A stretch of 64,000 nucleotides of DNA, taken from Haloterrigena turkmenica DSM 5511 (lineage in GTDB: Archaea > Halobacteriota > Halobacteria > Halobacteriales > Natrialbaceae). The translations under genes and the position numbers were made by a program. The first letter of the stretch is position 1. Every line of letters starts with the position of its first letter. The stretch is from positions 62,001 through 126,000 of the forward strand of contig NC_013744.1 of the NCBI RefSeq assembly GCF_000025325.1. The letters run 5' to 3'. The notes under the pieces were generated by a model, which was not told the origin of the DNA, ran no database searches, and worked only from the letters and a program-made list of their open reading frames with translations. Shown here piece by piece: positions 1 to 8,523 of the stretch.

Positions 1-1
1 G

Positions 2-82
2 GCTCAGCTACCGGACCTGCTCGGCGGTGAGGTCGACGCGACTCGCTTCGACGTCGAGTCGTCGTCCGAACTCGAGTTCTAA
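2..82 (+). CDS. 3' end of an unidentified protein (partial)
   Basis: The window opens inside a forward reading frame that stays open for 26 codons and ends in TAA. The residues are acidic, with a Glu/Ser/Leu/Phe-rich tail. This is too short to name a family. The next forward gene is a B12-binding mutase subunit 240 nt downstream, so an acyl-CoA metabolism gene is possible, but nothing in the fragment itself shows that. Confidence 0.5.
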   Translation, partial: AQLPDLLGGEVDATRFDVESSSELEF

Positions 83-325
83 ACGCGAGTAAGCGACGGA
101 GGGCCGGCCCTCCGCACCGCTCCGAAATCCTGCCCGAATGGGCCGATATTTTCGGGGAGTATCGCTCGTCTATCGGTCGATCCGTTCACCGTTCGATAAG
201 TGGTAGCTCGGACCGCGTACCCGGACACACCGGTCGCGGTGGTCACGGAGCGGGGGCCGGATCCAAAGCCGACGGTGACCCGGTCCTCCGATAGAATCAT
301 ACTCCTTCCGATAAACCGTTAGAGC

Positions 326-742
326 GTGAGTACTGAGAGCGATCAACGGACGATTCGGTGTATGGTTGCGAAAGTCGGTCTCGACGGGCACGACCGCGGC
401 GCTCACGTCATCGCACGGGCGTTCCGAGACGCTGGCTTCGAGGTCGTCTACTCCGGACTACACAAAGCACCCGAAGAGATCGTTCAGGCGGCGGTCCAAG
501 AGGACGTCGACGTGCTCGGCATCTCCATCCTCTCGGGTGCGCACAATACCCTCGTCCCGAAGATTACGAACGGTCTCGAGGGGTACGGTGCCGCGGACGA
601 CACGCTCGTGCTCGTCGGCGGCGTGATACCGGACGGGGATCGCGAACAGTTGCGGGCGGAGAGCGTCGACGCGATTTTCGGTCCCGGGACGTCCATCGAG
701 GAGACGATCGAGTTCGTTCGAGAAAACGTTCCCGAACGGTGA
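326..742 (+). CDS. B12-binding subunit of methylmalonyl-CoA mutase type
   Basis: A 138-residue protein consisting only of a cobalamin-binding domain. It binds adenosylcobalamin base-off through the histidine of a DGHDRG motif (DxHxxG, near residues 20-25). The later GGVIP and FGPGTS segments line the nucleotide loop in this family. In archaea the mutase is split, and a stand-alone subunit of this size pairs with a large catalytic subunit to interconvert methylmalonyl-CoA and succinyl-CoA. The large subunit is not in the window. The start is GTG at 326; no upstream ATG fits the domain. Sure of the domain, fairly sure of the enzyme. Confidence 0.88.
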   Translation: MSTESDQRTIRCMVAKVGLDGHDRGAHVIARAFRDAGFEVVYSGLHKAPEEIVQAAVQEDVDVLGISILSGAHNTLVPKITNGLEGYGAADDTLVLVGGVIPDGDREQLRAESVDAIFGPGTSIEETIEFVRENVPER

Positions 743-1028
743 GACGGGCGGAGAGTCGACGAATCTACCGCTACCTCGAAAACGGTTGCCGTCGACGACG
801 GGAACGACTGCCTCGTCAACAAACGCTGAGACCATCTCGGTGACCCGGCGCTGTCCATCAGTGGGACGAAGCCCGTCAGACCTCATTTGTCCGTCGCTAC
901 TGTCGAGTTCGCTCTGACCCCCGCAGGCTCCGAGAGTACCGCGCGTCGCGACGCCTGCCGAAGCCGATCGACCGCGCCGTCCGTAATCGGTGGCTCGAAG
1001 AAGGCGTCAGCGAGCGGATCGCTTCGGA

Positions 1029-2231
1029 TTAGTCGGCCGGAATCTGCGTGGCGAGGAGAACCATGAGACCCGCGAGGCCGGCCAACAGCAGGAACACTTC
1101 GTCGAAGAACCCACGGTCGGCCGCTGCACCGAAGAGGACGGGACTCGCCGCGCCGAGTCCGAAGCTGATCGTCCGGAGCAGCCCGAACCCAGTGCCCGCG
1201 ACGTCGTCGGGAAGCGCGTCAACGAGGTACGACTCCGTCGCCGTCCCGAACGCGAGGAGGGCGCTCAGCGGAACGGTGAGCGCGACCAGTGACCACAGCC
1301 CCTCGACGACGGGCAAGAGCGCGAGGGCGACGACGGAGACCCCGACCAGCAGGAACGTGTACCGAAGCCCCCAGCGGTCGTAAATCGTCCCCGAGATCGG
1401 GTGAACGAACGCCGCCAGTGCGAAGTAGAGGCCGAAGACGCCGCCGGCGGCCGTCGAGGAGAGCCCCTTCACCTCGACCAGATACGTCGGGTAGAAGCCG
1501 GTGAAGGCCTGCCAGATGGAGATTCCGAGGACGAATATCGCCGTTCCGCGGACGATCGACGGTTGGGACAGCTGCGAGCAGAGATACCTGCCGGTCTCGA
1601 GGGAGAGCGCATCGTCGGCGTTCGTCTCGGTCGGGGAACGCTGTGGAACGTAGATCCAGAGCGCACACGCGACGAGGACGAACAGCGGAACCGTAAATCC
1701 GAACCCGTACTGCCAACCGAGCGCGACGGCGAGAAAGCCGGCGACCGGCGGCAACGCCGCCTGTCCGATCTCCGACGCGGAGTTCGTGACGCCGATCGCC
1801 GTACCGAAGTGCTCCGAGTAGACGTTGTCGAGCGCGGTGAACCTGGCGATCGCGTACAGTCCGATCCCGAATCCGTACACGGCCGTCGAGGCGTACAGAA
1901 ACAGCGTCGAACCGGCGGTAACGATCAGTACGATCGCCGCTGCCGAGACGCCCATACTCACGACGAGCGTCGCGACCTCGCCGATGCGGTCGGTGAGCAC
2001 CCCGCTCGGTAGTTGACCGATCGCGTACGCAGCGAACAGGACGGTCAACAGGACGCCAGCGGACGAGAGGCTAAGGCCGTAGGCGCTTCGAAGGTGAGGT
2101 AATAGTACGGGATAGACCATTCGACCGCCGATCGTCAGGCCCCAGCCCGTCGCGACGGTGAGGAGGATCCTCCCGCGGCCGTCCTGCCTGAGGCCTCGCA
2201 GTTTCTCTTTCGCCTGTGGAAGGTAGGACAC
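1029..2231 (-). CDS. MFS transporter
   Basis: A 400-residue integral membrane protein with about twelve hydrophobic helices and the loop signature GVLTDRIGE between helices 2 and 3, as in major facilitator family transporters. A related loop (GTIYDRWGL) starts the second half. The start is GTG at 2231; the next in-frame Met lies inside helix 1. The substrate cannot be read from sequence. It stands alone, divergent from the monooxygenase gene downstream, which is compatible with uptake or export of that enzyme's substrate, but this is only positional. Confidence 0.85.
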   Translation of the reverse strand: MSYLPQAKEKLRGLRQDGRGRILLTVATGWGLTIGGRMVYPVLLPHLRSAYGLSLSSAGVLLTVLFAAYAIGQLPSGVLTDRIGEVATLVVSMGVSAAAIVLIVTAGSTLFLYASTAVYGFGIGLYAIARFTALDNVYSEHFGTAIGVTNSASEIGQAALPPVAGFLAVALGWQYGFGFTVPLFVLVACALWIYVPQRSPTETNADDALSLETGRYLCSQLSQPSIVRGTAIFVLGISIWQAFTGFYPTYLVEVKGLSSTAAGGVFGLYFALAAFVHPISGTIYDRWGLRYTFLLVGVSVVALALLPVVEGLWSLVALTVPLSALLAFGTATESYLVDALPDDVAGTGFGLLRTISFGLGAASPVLFGAAADRGFFDEVFLLLAGLAGLMVLLATQIPAD

Positions 2232-2445
2232 GCTATCTCCTCGACACCGACTGTCGACTCAACTGCCAGCTCCTTCAATATTCTTCAACGGAACGCCGTT
2301 GCCGATAAACGGGGTATCGGACCGCAACACCGGCGTCGCTTTTCGCCTCCCGGGTCGCTACGAGCGTCGGCGAAGCGGTAACGACCGTTTCCGCTCGTTC
2401 GTGCCGTCCAGATAGACCAGCCGATCGTGTCGGAGGCCCGACCCA

Positions 2446-2460
2446 AAAGGATATATGATA
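2446..2460 (+). promoter_or_regulatory. TATA box of the monooxygenase gene
   Basis: AAAGGATATATGATA lies 31-45 nt before the ATG at 2491. An archaeal TATA at this distance gives a short leader; TTGAGG close upstream of the start could serve as a weak ribosome binding site. Confidence 0.5.
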
Positions 2461-2490
2461 CAGTGTGGCATGATATGTTGAGGCAAGACC

Positions 2491-4155
2491 ATGAGCTCAG
2501 ATAAACGAGCCGCTGATGCTGCGCAAACGGGAGACACTGACGTCGACGCGGTCGTCGTCGGCGCAGGTTTCTCGGGACTGTACATGCTCCACCGGCTGCG
2601 CGACGAGTTAGGACTCTCAGTGAAAGTCATCGAGAAGGCCGACGACGTCGGCGGGACCTGGTACTGGAACAAATACCCCGGCGCCCGGTGTGACAGCCGG
2701 AGTTGGTTCTACTGTTTCTCCTTCGACGAGGAGATTCGAGACGAGTGGCAATATAGCGAAAAGTTCCCCGAACAACCCGAGATCCTGGAATACCAGCGGT
2801 TCGTCGCGGATCGCCTGGATCTGCGGCGCGACATCGAATTCAACACGGAGGTCACGTCGGCCGCCTTCGACGAGAACGCGGGCGTCTGGAACGTCGAGAC
2901 CGACGACGGATCGACGATCTCGAGCCAGTTCTTCGTTCCCGCCGTCGGAAACCTCTCGAAGCCGTATCTCCCCGATTTCGACGGGCTGGAGTCCTTCGGT
3001 GGCGAGTGGTACCACACGGCGAAATGGCCCGAAGAAGGCGTCGATCTCAGCGGCAAGCGCGTCGGGCTGGTCGGGACCGGCTCGACCGGGATCCAGATCA
3101 TGCCGCGACTCGCCGAACGGTCCGAGCACCTGACGGTCTTCCAGCGGACGCCGAACTACGGCGTCCCCGCCCGAAACGAGCCGCTCACCGACGAGGAGTG
3201 GGAGGAGATCCGCGAAAACTACGAGGAGATGTGGGAGGAAGCCCACGCGTCCGATGCCGGGTTGGGCTTCGACACCGAGTTCGACTCGATAGACGAGGCC
3301 TCGGAGGAGGAGATCGATCGGGCGCTCGAGGAGGGCTGGGAGAACGGTGCGCAGGGCCTCCTGAACGTCTTCACGGACGTCATGGTAAACGAGGAGTCCA
3401 ACGAGCGAGTCGCCGAGTTCATTCGCTCCAAGATCCGCGAGATCGTCGACGATCCCGAGGTCGCCGAGAAACTCGTTCCCACGGATCATCCGTACGGAGC
3501 CAAACGGCCACCGTTGACCTACGACGGCTACTACGAGAAATACAACCGAGACGACGTCGAACTCGTCGACGTCGGGGAGTCACCGATCGAACGAATCGAG
3601 ACGGACGGGATCCGGACCGGCGACTCCGTTCACGACCTCGACATTATCGTCTTCGCCACCGGCTTCGATGCGGTGACGGGGACCTTCGAACAGCTGAATA
3701 TCCAGGGACGGAACGGGATCGACCTCGAGGAGAAATGGGATGCGGGCCCGCGAACGCACCTCGGGCTCGCCGTACACGGGTTCCCGAATATGTTCATGGT
3801 GACCGGTCCGCAGAGTCCGTCCGTGCTGACGAACATGACGGTCGCTATCGAACAGCACGTCGAGTGGATCTCCGACTGTATCGAATATATGTTGGACAAC
3901 GACTACTCGTTTATCGAGCCGACTGAGGAGGCGGAAAACGAGTGGAACGAACACAACGACGAGGTCGTCGATCAAACGCTCTTCGATCAGGCGAACTCCT
4001 GGTACAGAGGGGACAACATCCCCGGAAAGGAAAGCACTTTCCTGATCTACCCCGGCGGACTCATCGCGTACAACGAAAAGTGCGATGAGGTCGTCGAGAA
4101 TGACTACGAAGGGTTCGAGCTGAAGCGTTCGATCGAATCGGCGATAGCGGATTGA
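2491..4155 (+). CDS. Flavin-dependent Baeyer-Villiger monooxygenase
   Basis: A 554-residue class B flavoprotein monooxygenase, expected to insert oxygen next to a ketone carbonyl using FAD and NADPH. Visible motifs are the FAD dinucleotide fold GAGFSG (24-29), the Baeyer-Villiger fingerprint FGGEWYHTAKWP (169-180), and the NADPH fold GTGSTG (195-200). Length matches cyclohexanone or phenylacetone monooxygenases. The start ATG follows a good TATA box. A 145-residue NTF2-like protein and a zinc alcohol dehydrogenase follow on the same strand, which suggests a pathway from a cyclic or aryl alcohol or ketone; the actual substrate is unknown. Confidence 0.9.
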   Translation: MSSDKRAADAAQTGDTDVDAVVVGAGFSGLYMLHRLRDELGLSVKVIEKADDVGGTWYWNKYPGARCDSRSWFYCFSFDEEIRDEWQYSEKFPEQPEILEYQRFVADRLDLRRDIEFNTEVTSAAFDENAGVWNVETDDGSTISSQFFVPAVGNLSKPYLPDFDGLESFGGEWYHTAKWPEEGVDLSGKRVGLVGTGSTGIQIMPRLAERSEHLTVFQRTPNYGVPARNEPLTDEEWEEIRENYEEMWEEAHASDAGLGFDTEFDSIDEASEEEIDRALEEGWENGAQGLLNVFTDVMVNEESNERVAEFIRSKIREIVDDPEVAEKLVPTDHPYGAKRPPLTYDGYYEKYNRDDVELVDVGESPIERIETDGIRTGDSVHDLDIIVFATGFDAVTGTFEQLNIQGRNGIDLEEKWDAGPRTHLGLAVHGFPNMFMVTGPQSPSVLTNMTVAIEQHVEWISDCIEYMLDNDYSFIEPTEEAENEWNEHNDEVVDQTLFDQANSWYRGDNIPGKESTFLIYPGGLIAYNEKCDEVVENDYEGFELKRSIESAIAD

Positions 4156-4397
4156 GCCGATATCGAGAAGGCGTTGTGAAGACTCGAGTCGCGGCTGCTA
4201 TCGCGGTCTCTATTCAGTCCGCTGCTGTTTGAGATAGAGAGGAACGAAAATATGTCCAGAGCCGATCGTCAACGGGCGGTAATCGGGTCAGTGAGGTCGC
4301 GTCGTGCGGGAGACGGAATCCAGTTGCAGTTCTCGTGAACGTCTCAGCGCAGGATAACCATGCGAAGTTCTTTGAGAATCGGTAGCGTTGCACGAGT

Positions 4398-4835
4398 ATG
4401 GGTCAGCAGGATTCGATCCGAGAGGTACGAGACTATCAGGAGATTCAGGGGCTACGCGCCGGATACAGTCACACCATCGATCGCGCGATCGAGACCGGGG
4501 ACTGGGACGAGTTCGTATCGCTGTACACGGAAGACGCAGTCGTCGACTATCCGCAGGCGACGCTCAACGGCCACGACGAGATCGAGGAGTTCGGTCGCGA
4601 TCTGGAGGAGCTCTACGAGTACAGCATGCACACCGTCCAGATGCCGCGGCTGGAGATCGACGGCGACGAAGCGACCGGCCGGTGGTACATGCTCGTCTTC
4701 TACGTCGCGTCCGACGGGAGCGAAGGCCACGCGCTCGGCTACTACGAGGACGAGTACCGTCGCGTTGACGGCGAGTGGCTGTTCAGCCGCGTGAAGGCCC
4801 GCGTTCAGGAGGATTCCGACGGCTACCACGTGTGA
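4398..4835 (+). CDS. NTF2-like / SnoaL-like fold protein
   Basis: A 145-residue protein with the cone-shaped NTF2-like pattern: an N-terminal helix pair, then YTEDAVVDYP and a long strand segment with a MHTVQMPRLEI pair and a C-terminal RRVDGEWLFSRVKA strand. Such proteins are small dehydratases, isomerases or ligand binders for polyketide-, steroid- or terpene-like molecules. The start ATG at 4398 is the only one that includes the full fold. It lies between the monooxygenase and the alcohol dehydrogenase, so it may act on the same substrate series. Family call firm, function open. Confidence 0.78.
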   Translation: MGQQDSIREVRDYQEIQGLRAGYSHTIDRAIETGDWDEFVSLYTEDAVVDYPQATLNGHDEIEEFGRDLEELYEYSMHTVQMPRLEIDGDEATGRWYMLVFYVASDGSEGHALGYYEDEYRRVDGEWLFSRVKARVQEDSDGYHV

Positions 4836-5007
4836 TCGACGCTGCTCCGGGGGAGCGACGTTCGGGTCAGTGTGAAGACGACGCGATCCGTTGGTCCGTC
4901 GACCGGTCGGTGGAGCGACGCTGTCGTCTCGCACCGTTTGAATGCCACGAGTAGCGCGCAGCCGGTCGCGAACGTACCGCGGAACTCAATTCTTGATAAT
5001 TAACCCC

Positions 5008-5017
5008 TAGATATATA
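5008..5017 (+). promoter_or_regulatory. TATA box before the leader ORF and alcohol dehydrogenase
   Basis: TAGATATATA is centred about 27 nt before the ATG at 5040, the usual archaeal distance from TATA box to transcription start. The transcript should therefore begin at or next to that ATG. Confidence 0.55.
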
Positions 5018-5039
5018 CGCCCATAGGTGCCTGGTAACT

Positions 5040-5108
5040 ATGACCACAGAGGGCGGCGGGGAGTGTGGTCACGAATATCCGATCGAACGGAGTGAGAATA
5101 CGAAATGA
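5040..5108 (+). CDS. Possible 22-residue leader peptide coupled to the dehydrogenase
   Basis: A short open frame starts with ATG at 5040, where a leaderless transcript would begin, and ends in TGA at 5106-5108. The stop overlaps the dehydrogenase start in an ATGA arrangement (ATG at 5105). The predicted peptide is Gly/Glu-rich and has one Cys. Overlap of this kind usually means translational coupling. No homologue is recognised. It may be a translated leader, or simply 5' untranslated sequence with a chance frame. Confidence 0.35.
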   Translation: MTTEGGGECGHEYPIERSENTK

Positions 5109-6262
5109 AAACCGAAGTAGCATACCTCGAGGAGAGCGGTATCGACGACCGGTACGAATCGCACGACAGCATCGAAGTGGGCGAGGTGGAACTCGCTGAG
5201 CCGGGCGTAAACGAGGTCCACGTCGACGTCAAAGCGTGCGGGATCTGTCACAGCGACTGGCACGTCGCGTCGGGCGACAACGAGGTCGAACACTACCCGT
5301 GCGCCCTCGGTCACGAGGGAGCGGGCGTCGTCCAGGAGACCGGCGACGCCGTCGAACACGTCGAACCGGGCGACCACGTCGCACTGGCGTGGATGCCGGC
5401 CTGCGGAAAGTGCGAGTTCTGCGCGAGCGGCCGACAGGAGCTGTGTCACCGCGGCGAAGGGATGCTCCAGGGGCCGCAGATGCACGGCGACTACAACATG
5501 CATATGGACGACGGAACCGAGGTGAGTCAGTACGCGTACCTCGGCTGTTTCGCCGAGGACGTCGTCGTCCACAAGGACTCGGTAGTCCCGGTACCGAAGG
5601 AGGTCGACCTCTCGATCGCGGCGCTGACGGGCTGCGGAGCGGCGACCGGGTTCGGATCGGCACAGAACAGGGCAGACATCGAACCGGGCGATACGGTCGT
5701 TCAGTTCGGGCTCGGCGGCCTCGGCGCGAGCGCGGTGATGTCGGCGGACTATCAAGGCGCCGATCGGATCGTCGTCGTCGATCCCCTCGAGAGCAAGCGG
5801 GAGATGGCTGCGGAGTTCGGCGCGACTCACACGGTGAATCCCGACGAGGAGTCGCCGGCGGAGTTCGTCGAGTCGCTCACCGACGGCCGGATGGCCGACA
5901 GCGCGATCTTTACCGGCAGCGTCGCGCTTCCGGAGGAGATCGGCGAGGCCTACGCGACGGTCCGGAAGGGCGGCGAACTCGTCACCGTCTCGTCCAGCCC
6001 GCTCGACGCCGACCGAATCGATCTGCCGGTCGAGACGGGGGGACTGTTCAACTTCACGATGAGCGAGATGGAGGTGAAAGGCTCGCTGTACGGCGGCTGG
6101 GCGCCGAACTACGCCATTCCGCGGCTCCTCGAGATGTACCAGCAGGAGAACCTCCCGCTGGACAAACTCGTGACCCAGACCTACAGTCTGAACGAGATCA
6201 ACGAGGGGTACAGCGACATGCTCGAGGGGAAGAACATCAGGGGCGTAGTCGAATTCGACTGA
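5105..6262 (+). CDS. Zinc alcohol dehydrogenase, NDMA-dependent/nicotinoprotein type
   Basis: A 385-residue medium-chain dehydrogenase. The catalytic zinc site is Cys45 (CGICHSD) and GHE at 69-71; the structural zinc site is Cys100, 103, 106 and 114. The coenzyme fold is GLGGLG (202-207). The loop after the structural zinc and the GCFAEDVVVHKDSVV region resemble NDMA-dependent alcohol dehydrogenases. In that family NAD(H) stays bound and electrons leave through an external acceptor, which genomically is mycofactocin. A mycofactocin cluster lies 24 kb away in this window. The nicotinoprotein assignment is inference from resemblance; zinc alcohol dehydrogenase is certain. Confidence 0.85.
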   Translation: MKTEVAYLEESGIDDRYESHDSIEVGEVELAEPGVNEVHVDVKACGICHSDWHVASGDNEVEHYPCALGHEGAGVVQETGDAVEHVEPGDHVALAWMPACGKCEFCASGRQELCHRGEGMLQGPQMHGDYNMHMDDGTEVSQYAYLGCFAEDVVVHKDSVVPVPKEVDLSIAALTGCGAATGFGSAQNRADIEPGDTVVQFGLGGLGASAVMSADYQGADRIVVVDPLESKREMAAEFGATHTVNPDEESPAEFVESLTDGRMADSAIFTGSVALPEEIGEAYATVRKGGELVTVSSSPLDADRIDLPVETGGLFNFTMSEMEVKGSLYGGWAPNYAIPRLLEMYQQENLPLDKLVTQTYSLNEINEGYSDMLEGKNIRGVVEFD

Positions 6263-6672
6263 CGCGACGGCTCGAGTATCGACCACTTCTGACCTTCTTC
6301 GAAGCAGATCCGAGTATCATCGACGACGGGAGTAGCCGTTCGTGGTCGCGGCAGGTTCGTTTCGGGAATCGATCTGGGACGCCGACGACGCCGCTGAATT
6401 CCGACGGGGGATCGGGGACGCTCTCAAAGCAAGACGGGCGGAATGAACGGCAGTATCTCGGCTACCGCAGCAAGCGAGACCACCGCCTTGACTGACTACG
6501 GAACGTCGGTAAAGCCACTGAGAAATGCGAGCTACGCTGTCAAACGCGTCCGATCCGATCGGATGCTGGACGTTCGCTACCGACAGCTGGTAGTAACTCT
6601 AGTCCAGAGAAACGACGGTTAGTCCTCTATTTCGAAGGGAGTCGGTCGGAGGGTCTGATCACAGAGTGACCC
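6263..6672. other. Gene-free stretch
   Basis: About 410 bases between two convergent genes. I see no credible reading frame, hairpin or TATA box. Short open frames here have no start context or recognisable motif. Confidence 0.5.
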
Positions 6673-7569
6673 CTACGGACCGAGATGTTCGTCGAACCAT
6701 TCGATGGCAGCGGTACTCGCCTCCTCGAACCCCTCAGTGTAGGCGTCGAAGTGCCCCCCATCGAGGGTGACGATGCTTTTCGGTTCGCGGGCTCGTTCGT
6801 ACGTCTCGAAAGCAGCGTCCTTCACTGCGAGATGGTCCTCCTCGGCGATGACCATCCGGAGCGGCGTGGGACTGATCTCCTCGACGTGGTCTTTAGGCGC
6901 GTACTCGCTCATCAATTCGATCGTTTTGAGGGTCACTTCGTTCTCCCAGTTGGGCGCGCGCTTCTCTTTCGTCTCGGTGAACCACTCGTACGAATCCTGC
7001 GTCGGGAGCGCTGCGTCGCCGAGCAAATCCTCGGAGACGACCGGAAGGTACGACGGATCTTCGCCCCGGAACCGGGCGCGGCGGTCCTCGTTTATCTGTT
7101 CCCGCAAATCGCCGATGATGTCCGCACGGACGAGTCTTCGAAGGTTGTACAGGCCGTCGGTTAGCGGAACTTGTGAGACGACACAGTCGACGCGGGTATC
7201 CCACGCGCCGACGGTCAGCGCGTGACCGCCGCTGTAACTCGTCCCCCAAACGCCGATCCGATCGGCGTCGACTTCCTCGCGCGTTTCCGCGTACGTGATG
7301 GCGTGTCGATAGTCTCGTACCTGTTGGTACGGATCGATCTCGTAGCGGGGTTCGCCGTCGCTCTCACCGAAGTTCCGATTGTCGAAGACGACCGATCCGA
7401 GGCCGGCCTCGGCGAACGCTTCGGCGAACTTGTCAAGGTACATTTCCTTGACCGCTGAGAAGCCGTGTGCCAGCACGATCGTCGGGACCGGTTCCTCCGC
7501 GTCGTCGGGGGTATACAACCAACCGCGTAACGTAGCGCCGTCCGCTTCGAATTCGATGTCTTCGCGCAT
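6673..7569 (-). CDS. Alpha/beta hydrolase
   Basis: A 298-residue serine hydrolase of the dienelactone hydrolase/X-Pro peptidase-like group. The nucleophile is Ser111 in GTSYSG, the oxyanion hole is HGFSAVKEM near residue 35, and the acid/base pair is probably in AEEDHLA and GGHFDAY towards the C-terminus. I place the start at ATG 7569; a TTG four codons upstream is possible. A TATA-like ACTATTATC lies about 30 nt before it, so the transcript is probably leaderless. It is convergent to the alcohol dehydrogenase and might open a lactone or ester made by the monooxygenase, but that is only inferred. Confidence 0.83.
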   Translation of the reverse strand: MREDIEFEADGATLRGWLYTPDDAEEPVPTIVLAHGFSAVKEMYLDKFAEAFAEAGLGSVVFDNRNFGESDGEPRYEIDPYQQVRDYRHAITYAETREEVDADRIGVWGTSYSGGHALTVGAWDTRVDCVVSQVPLTDGLYNLRRLVRADIIGDLREQINEDRRARFRGEDPSYLPVVSEDLLGDAALPTQDSYEWFTETKEKRAPNWENEVTLKTIELMSEYAPKDHVEEISPTPLRMVIAEEDHLAVKDAAFETYERAREPKSIVTLDGGHFDAYTEGFEEASTAAIEWFDEHLGP

Positions 7570-7938
7570 CGGTAGTGTCAAACGTTAGCATACGAGATAA
7601 TAGTTTGGTGGATCTTCGATGAGAGTCACGTCGAGTAACGCGTCTCGTCTACGAGAGACGCTACTGTGGAGATGGAGTCATCAGACACGGACGTGCTTGG
7701 CTGCGATAGCGAACGAAAACGGTGAGAACTCGATCGCTCTTCAAAGCTCACTTCGGGCCGTTTAAATGCCCAACTAGACGTTTCTGTCGCCGATTTCCAC
7801 ACGATAACTCCACCGGCTCCACCAGATCACGGCTCTCGGCCTTCGTCACGCTCCACAATTCCACACGCTACGTTTGATACCCTGGTGGTAACTATACCCA
7901 CAATTTTATACCGAATGTGACCGTAATGGTTATTCGCC
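7570..7938. promoter_or_regulatory. Divergent promoter region
   Basis: About 370 bases between divergent genes. A TATA-like ACTATTATC serves the hydrolase side. ATTTTATA at 7903-7910 serves the UGSC gene, 29 nt before its ATG, again a leaderless arrangement. Nothing else is recognisable in the middle. Confidence 0.5.
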
Positions 7939-8520
7939 ATGTATGATCCAGTAGCTGATTCCGAAAAGGGAGAACAGGAATCTCTCGCCCCTCGGATAAA
8001 GAGTTTAGAAGGAAAGCGAATCGGACTGTTCAATAACGGGAAACTAGCAGCAACGCCGCTATTGGAAGTGGTTCAAGAACGGCTAAAAGACGAATATCCG
8101 GACGCGACGATCGAACACTACGAGGTGGAGCATCTGAATCGGATCAAAAACGAAGATGAGCTATCCAGCATCAGGCAGTGGGCCGATGAAGAGGTTGATG
8201 CCTGTTTCGGGGCCATCGGCGACTGCGGATCGTGTACGAAGTTCCTCGTGTACGGCGTCAACGCCATCGAAGAGGGCGGCACGCCAGCGGTCGGGCTTAT
8301 CGACGAAGGGTTCGAACTGGACTGGAAGACGAACGCCCGTGACTTCGGGCGAAAACTGCGGTTCCACCCGCTGTCGAGGGTCGCGGAAGTCACTGACAAA
8401 GAGCGTCTTCGGGAGCAACTCACCGCCGATGCGCTCGAGGAGATCGTCGCCGAACTGACCCGTCCCCGAACCGACGAAGAGCGGAATGGAGAAGAGATCG
8501 TTGCCAATGGGGAGAAGTAG
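7939..8520 (+). CDS. UGSC-family protein (Cys form, CGSC)
   Basis: A 193-residue protein whose GDCGSCT segment puts a CGSC motif at residues 96-99. This matches the UGSC family, named from marine metagenome selenoproteins in which the first Cys is selenocysteine; here it is an ordinary TGC-type codon. The N-terminal GKRIGLFNNGKLAATPLLE is also typical. The family has a thiol-redox-like motif but no established reaction. It starts at ATG after a TATA box, and is followed within 3 nt by a partner-family gene and then by a thioredoxin-reductase-like gene, which supports thiol chemistry. Confidence 0.8.
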   Translation: MYDPVADSEKGEQESLAPRIKSLEGKRIGLFNNGKLAATPLLEVVQERLKDEYPDATIEHYEVEHLNRIKNEDELSSIRQWADEEVDACFGAIGDCGSCTKFLVYGVNAIEEGGTPAVGLIDEGFELDWKTNARDFGRKLRFHPLSRVAEVTDKERLREQLTADALEEIVAELTRPRTDEERNGEEIVANGEK

Positions 8521-8523
8521 GTC

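Noticed and set aside
7939-8520. Selenoprotein reading of the UGSC gene
   Set aside because: The first position of the motif is encoded by a cysteine codon, not TGA, and no in-frame TGA occurs.
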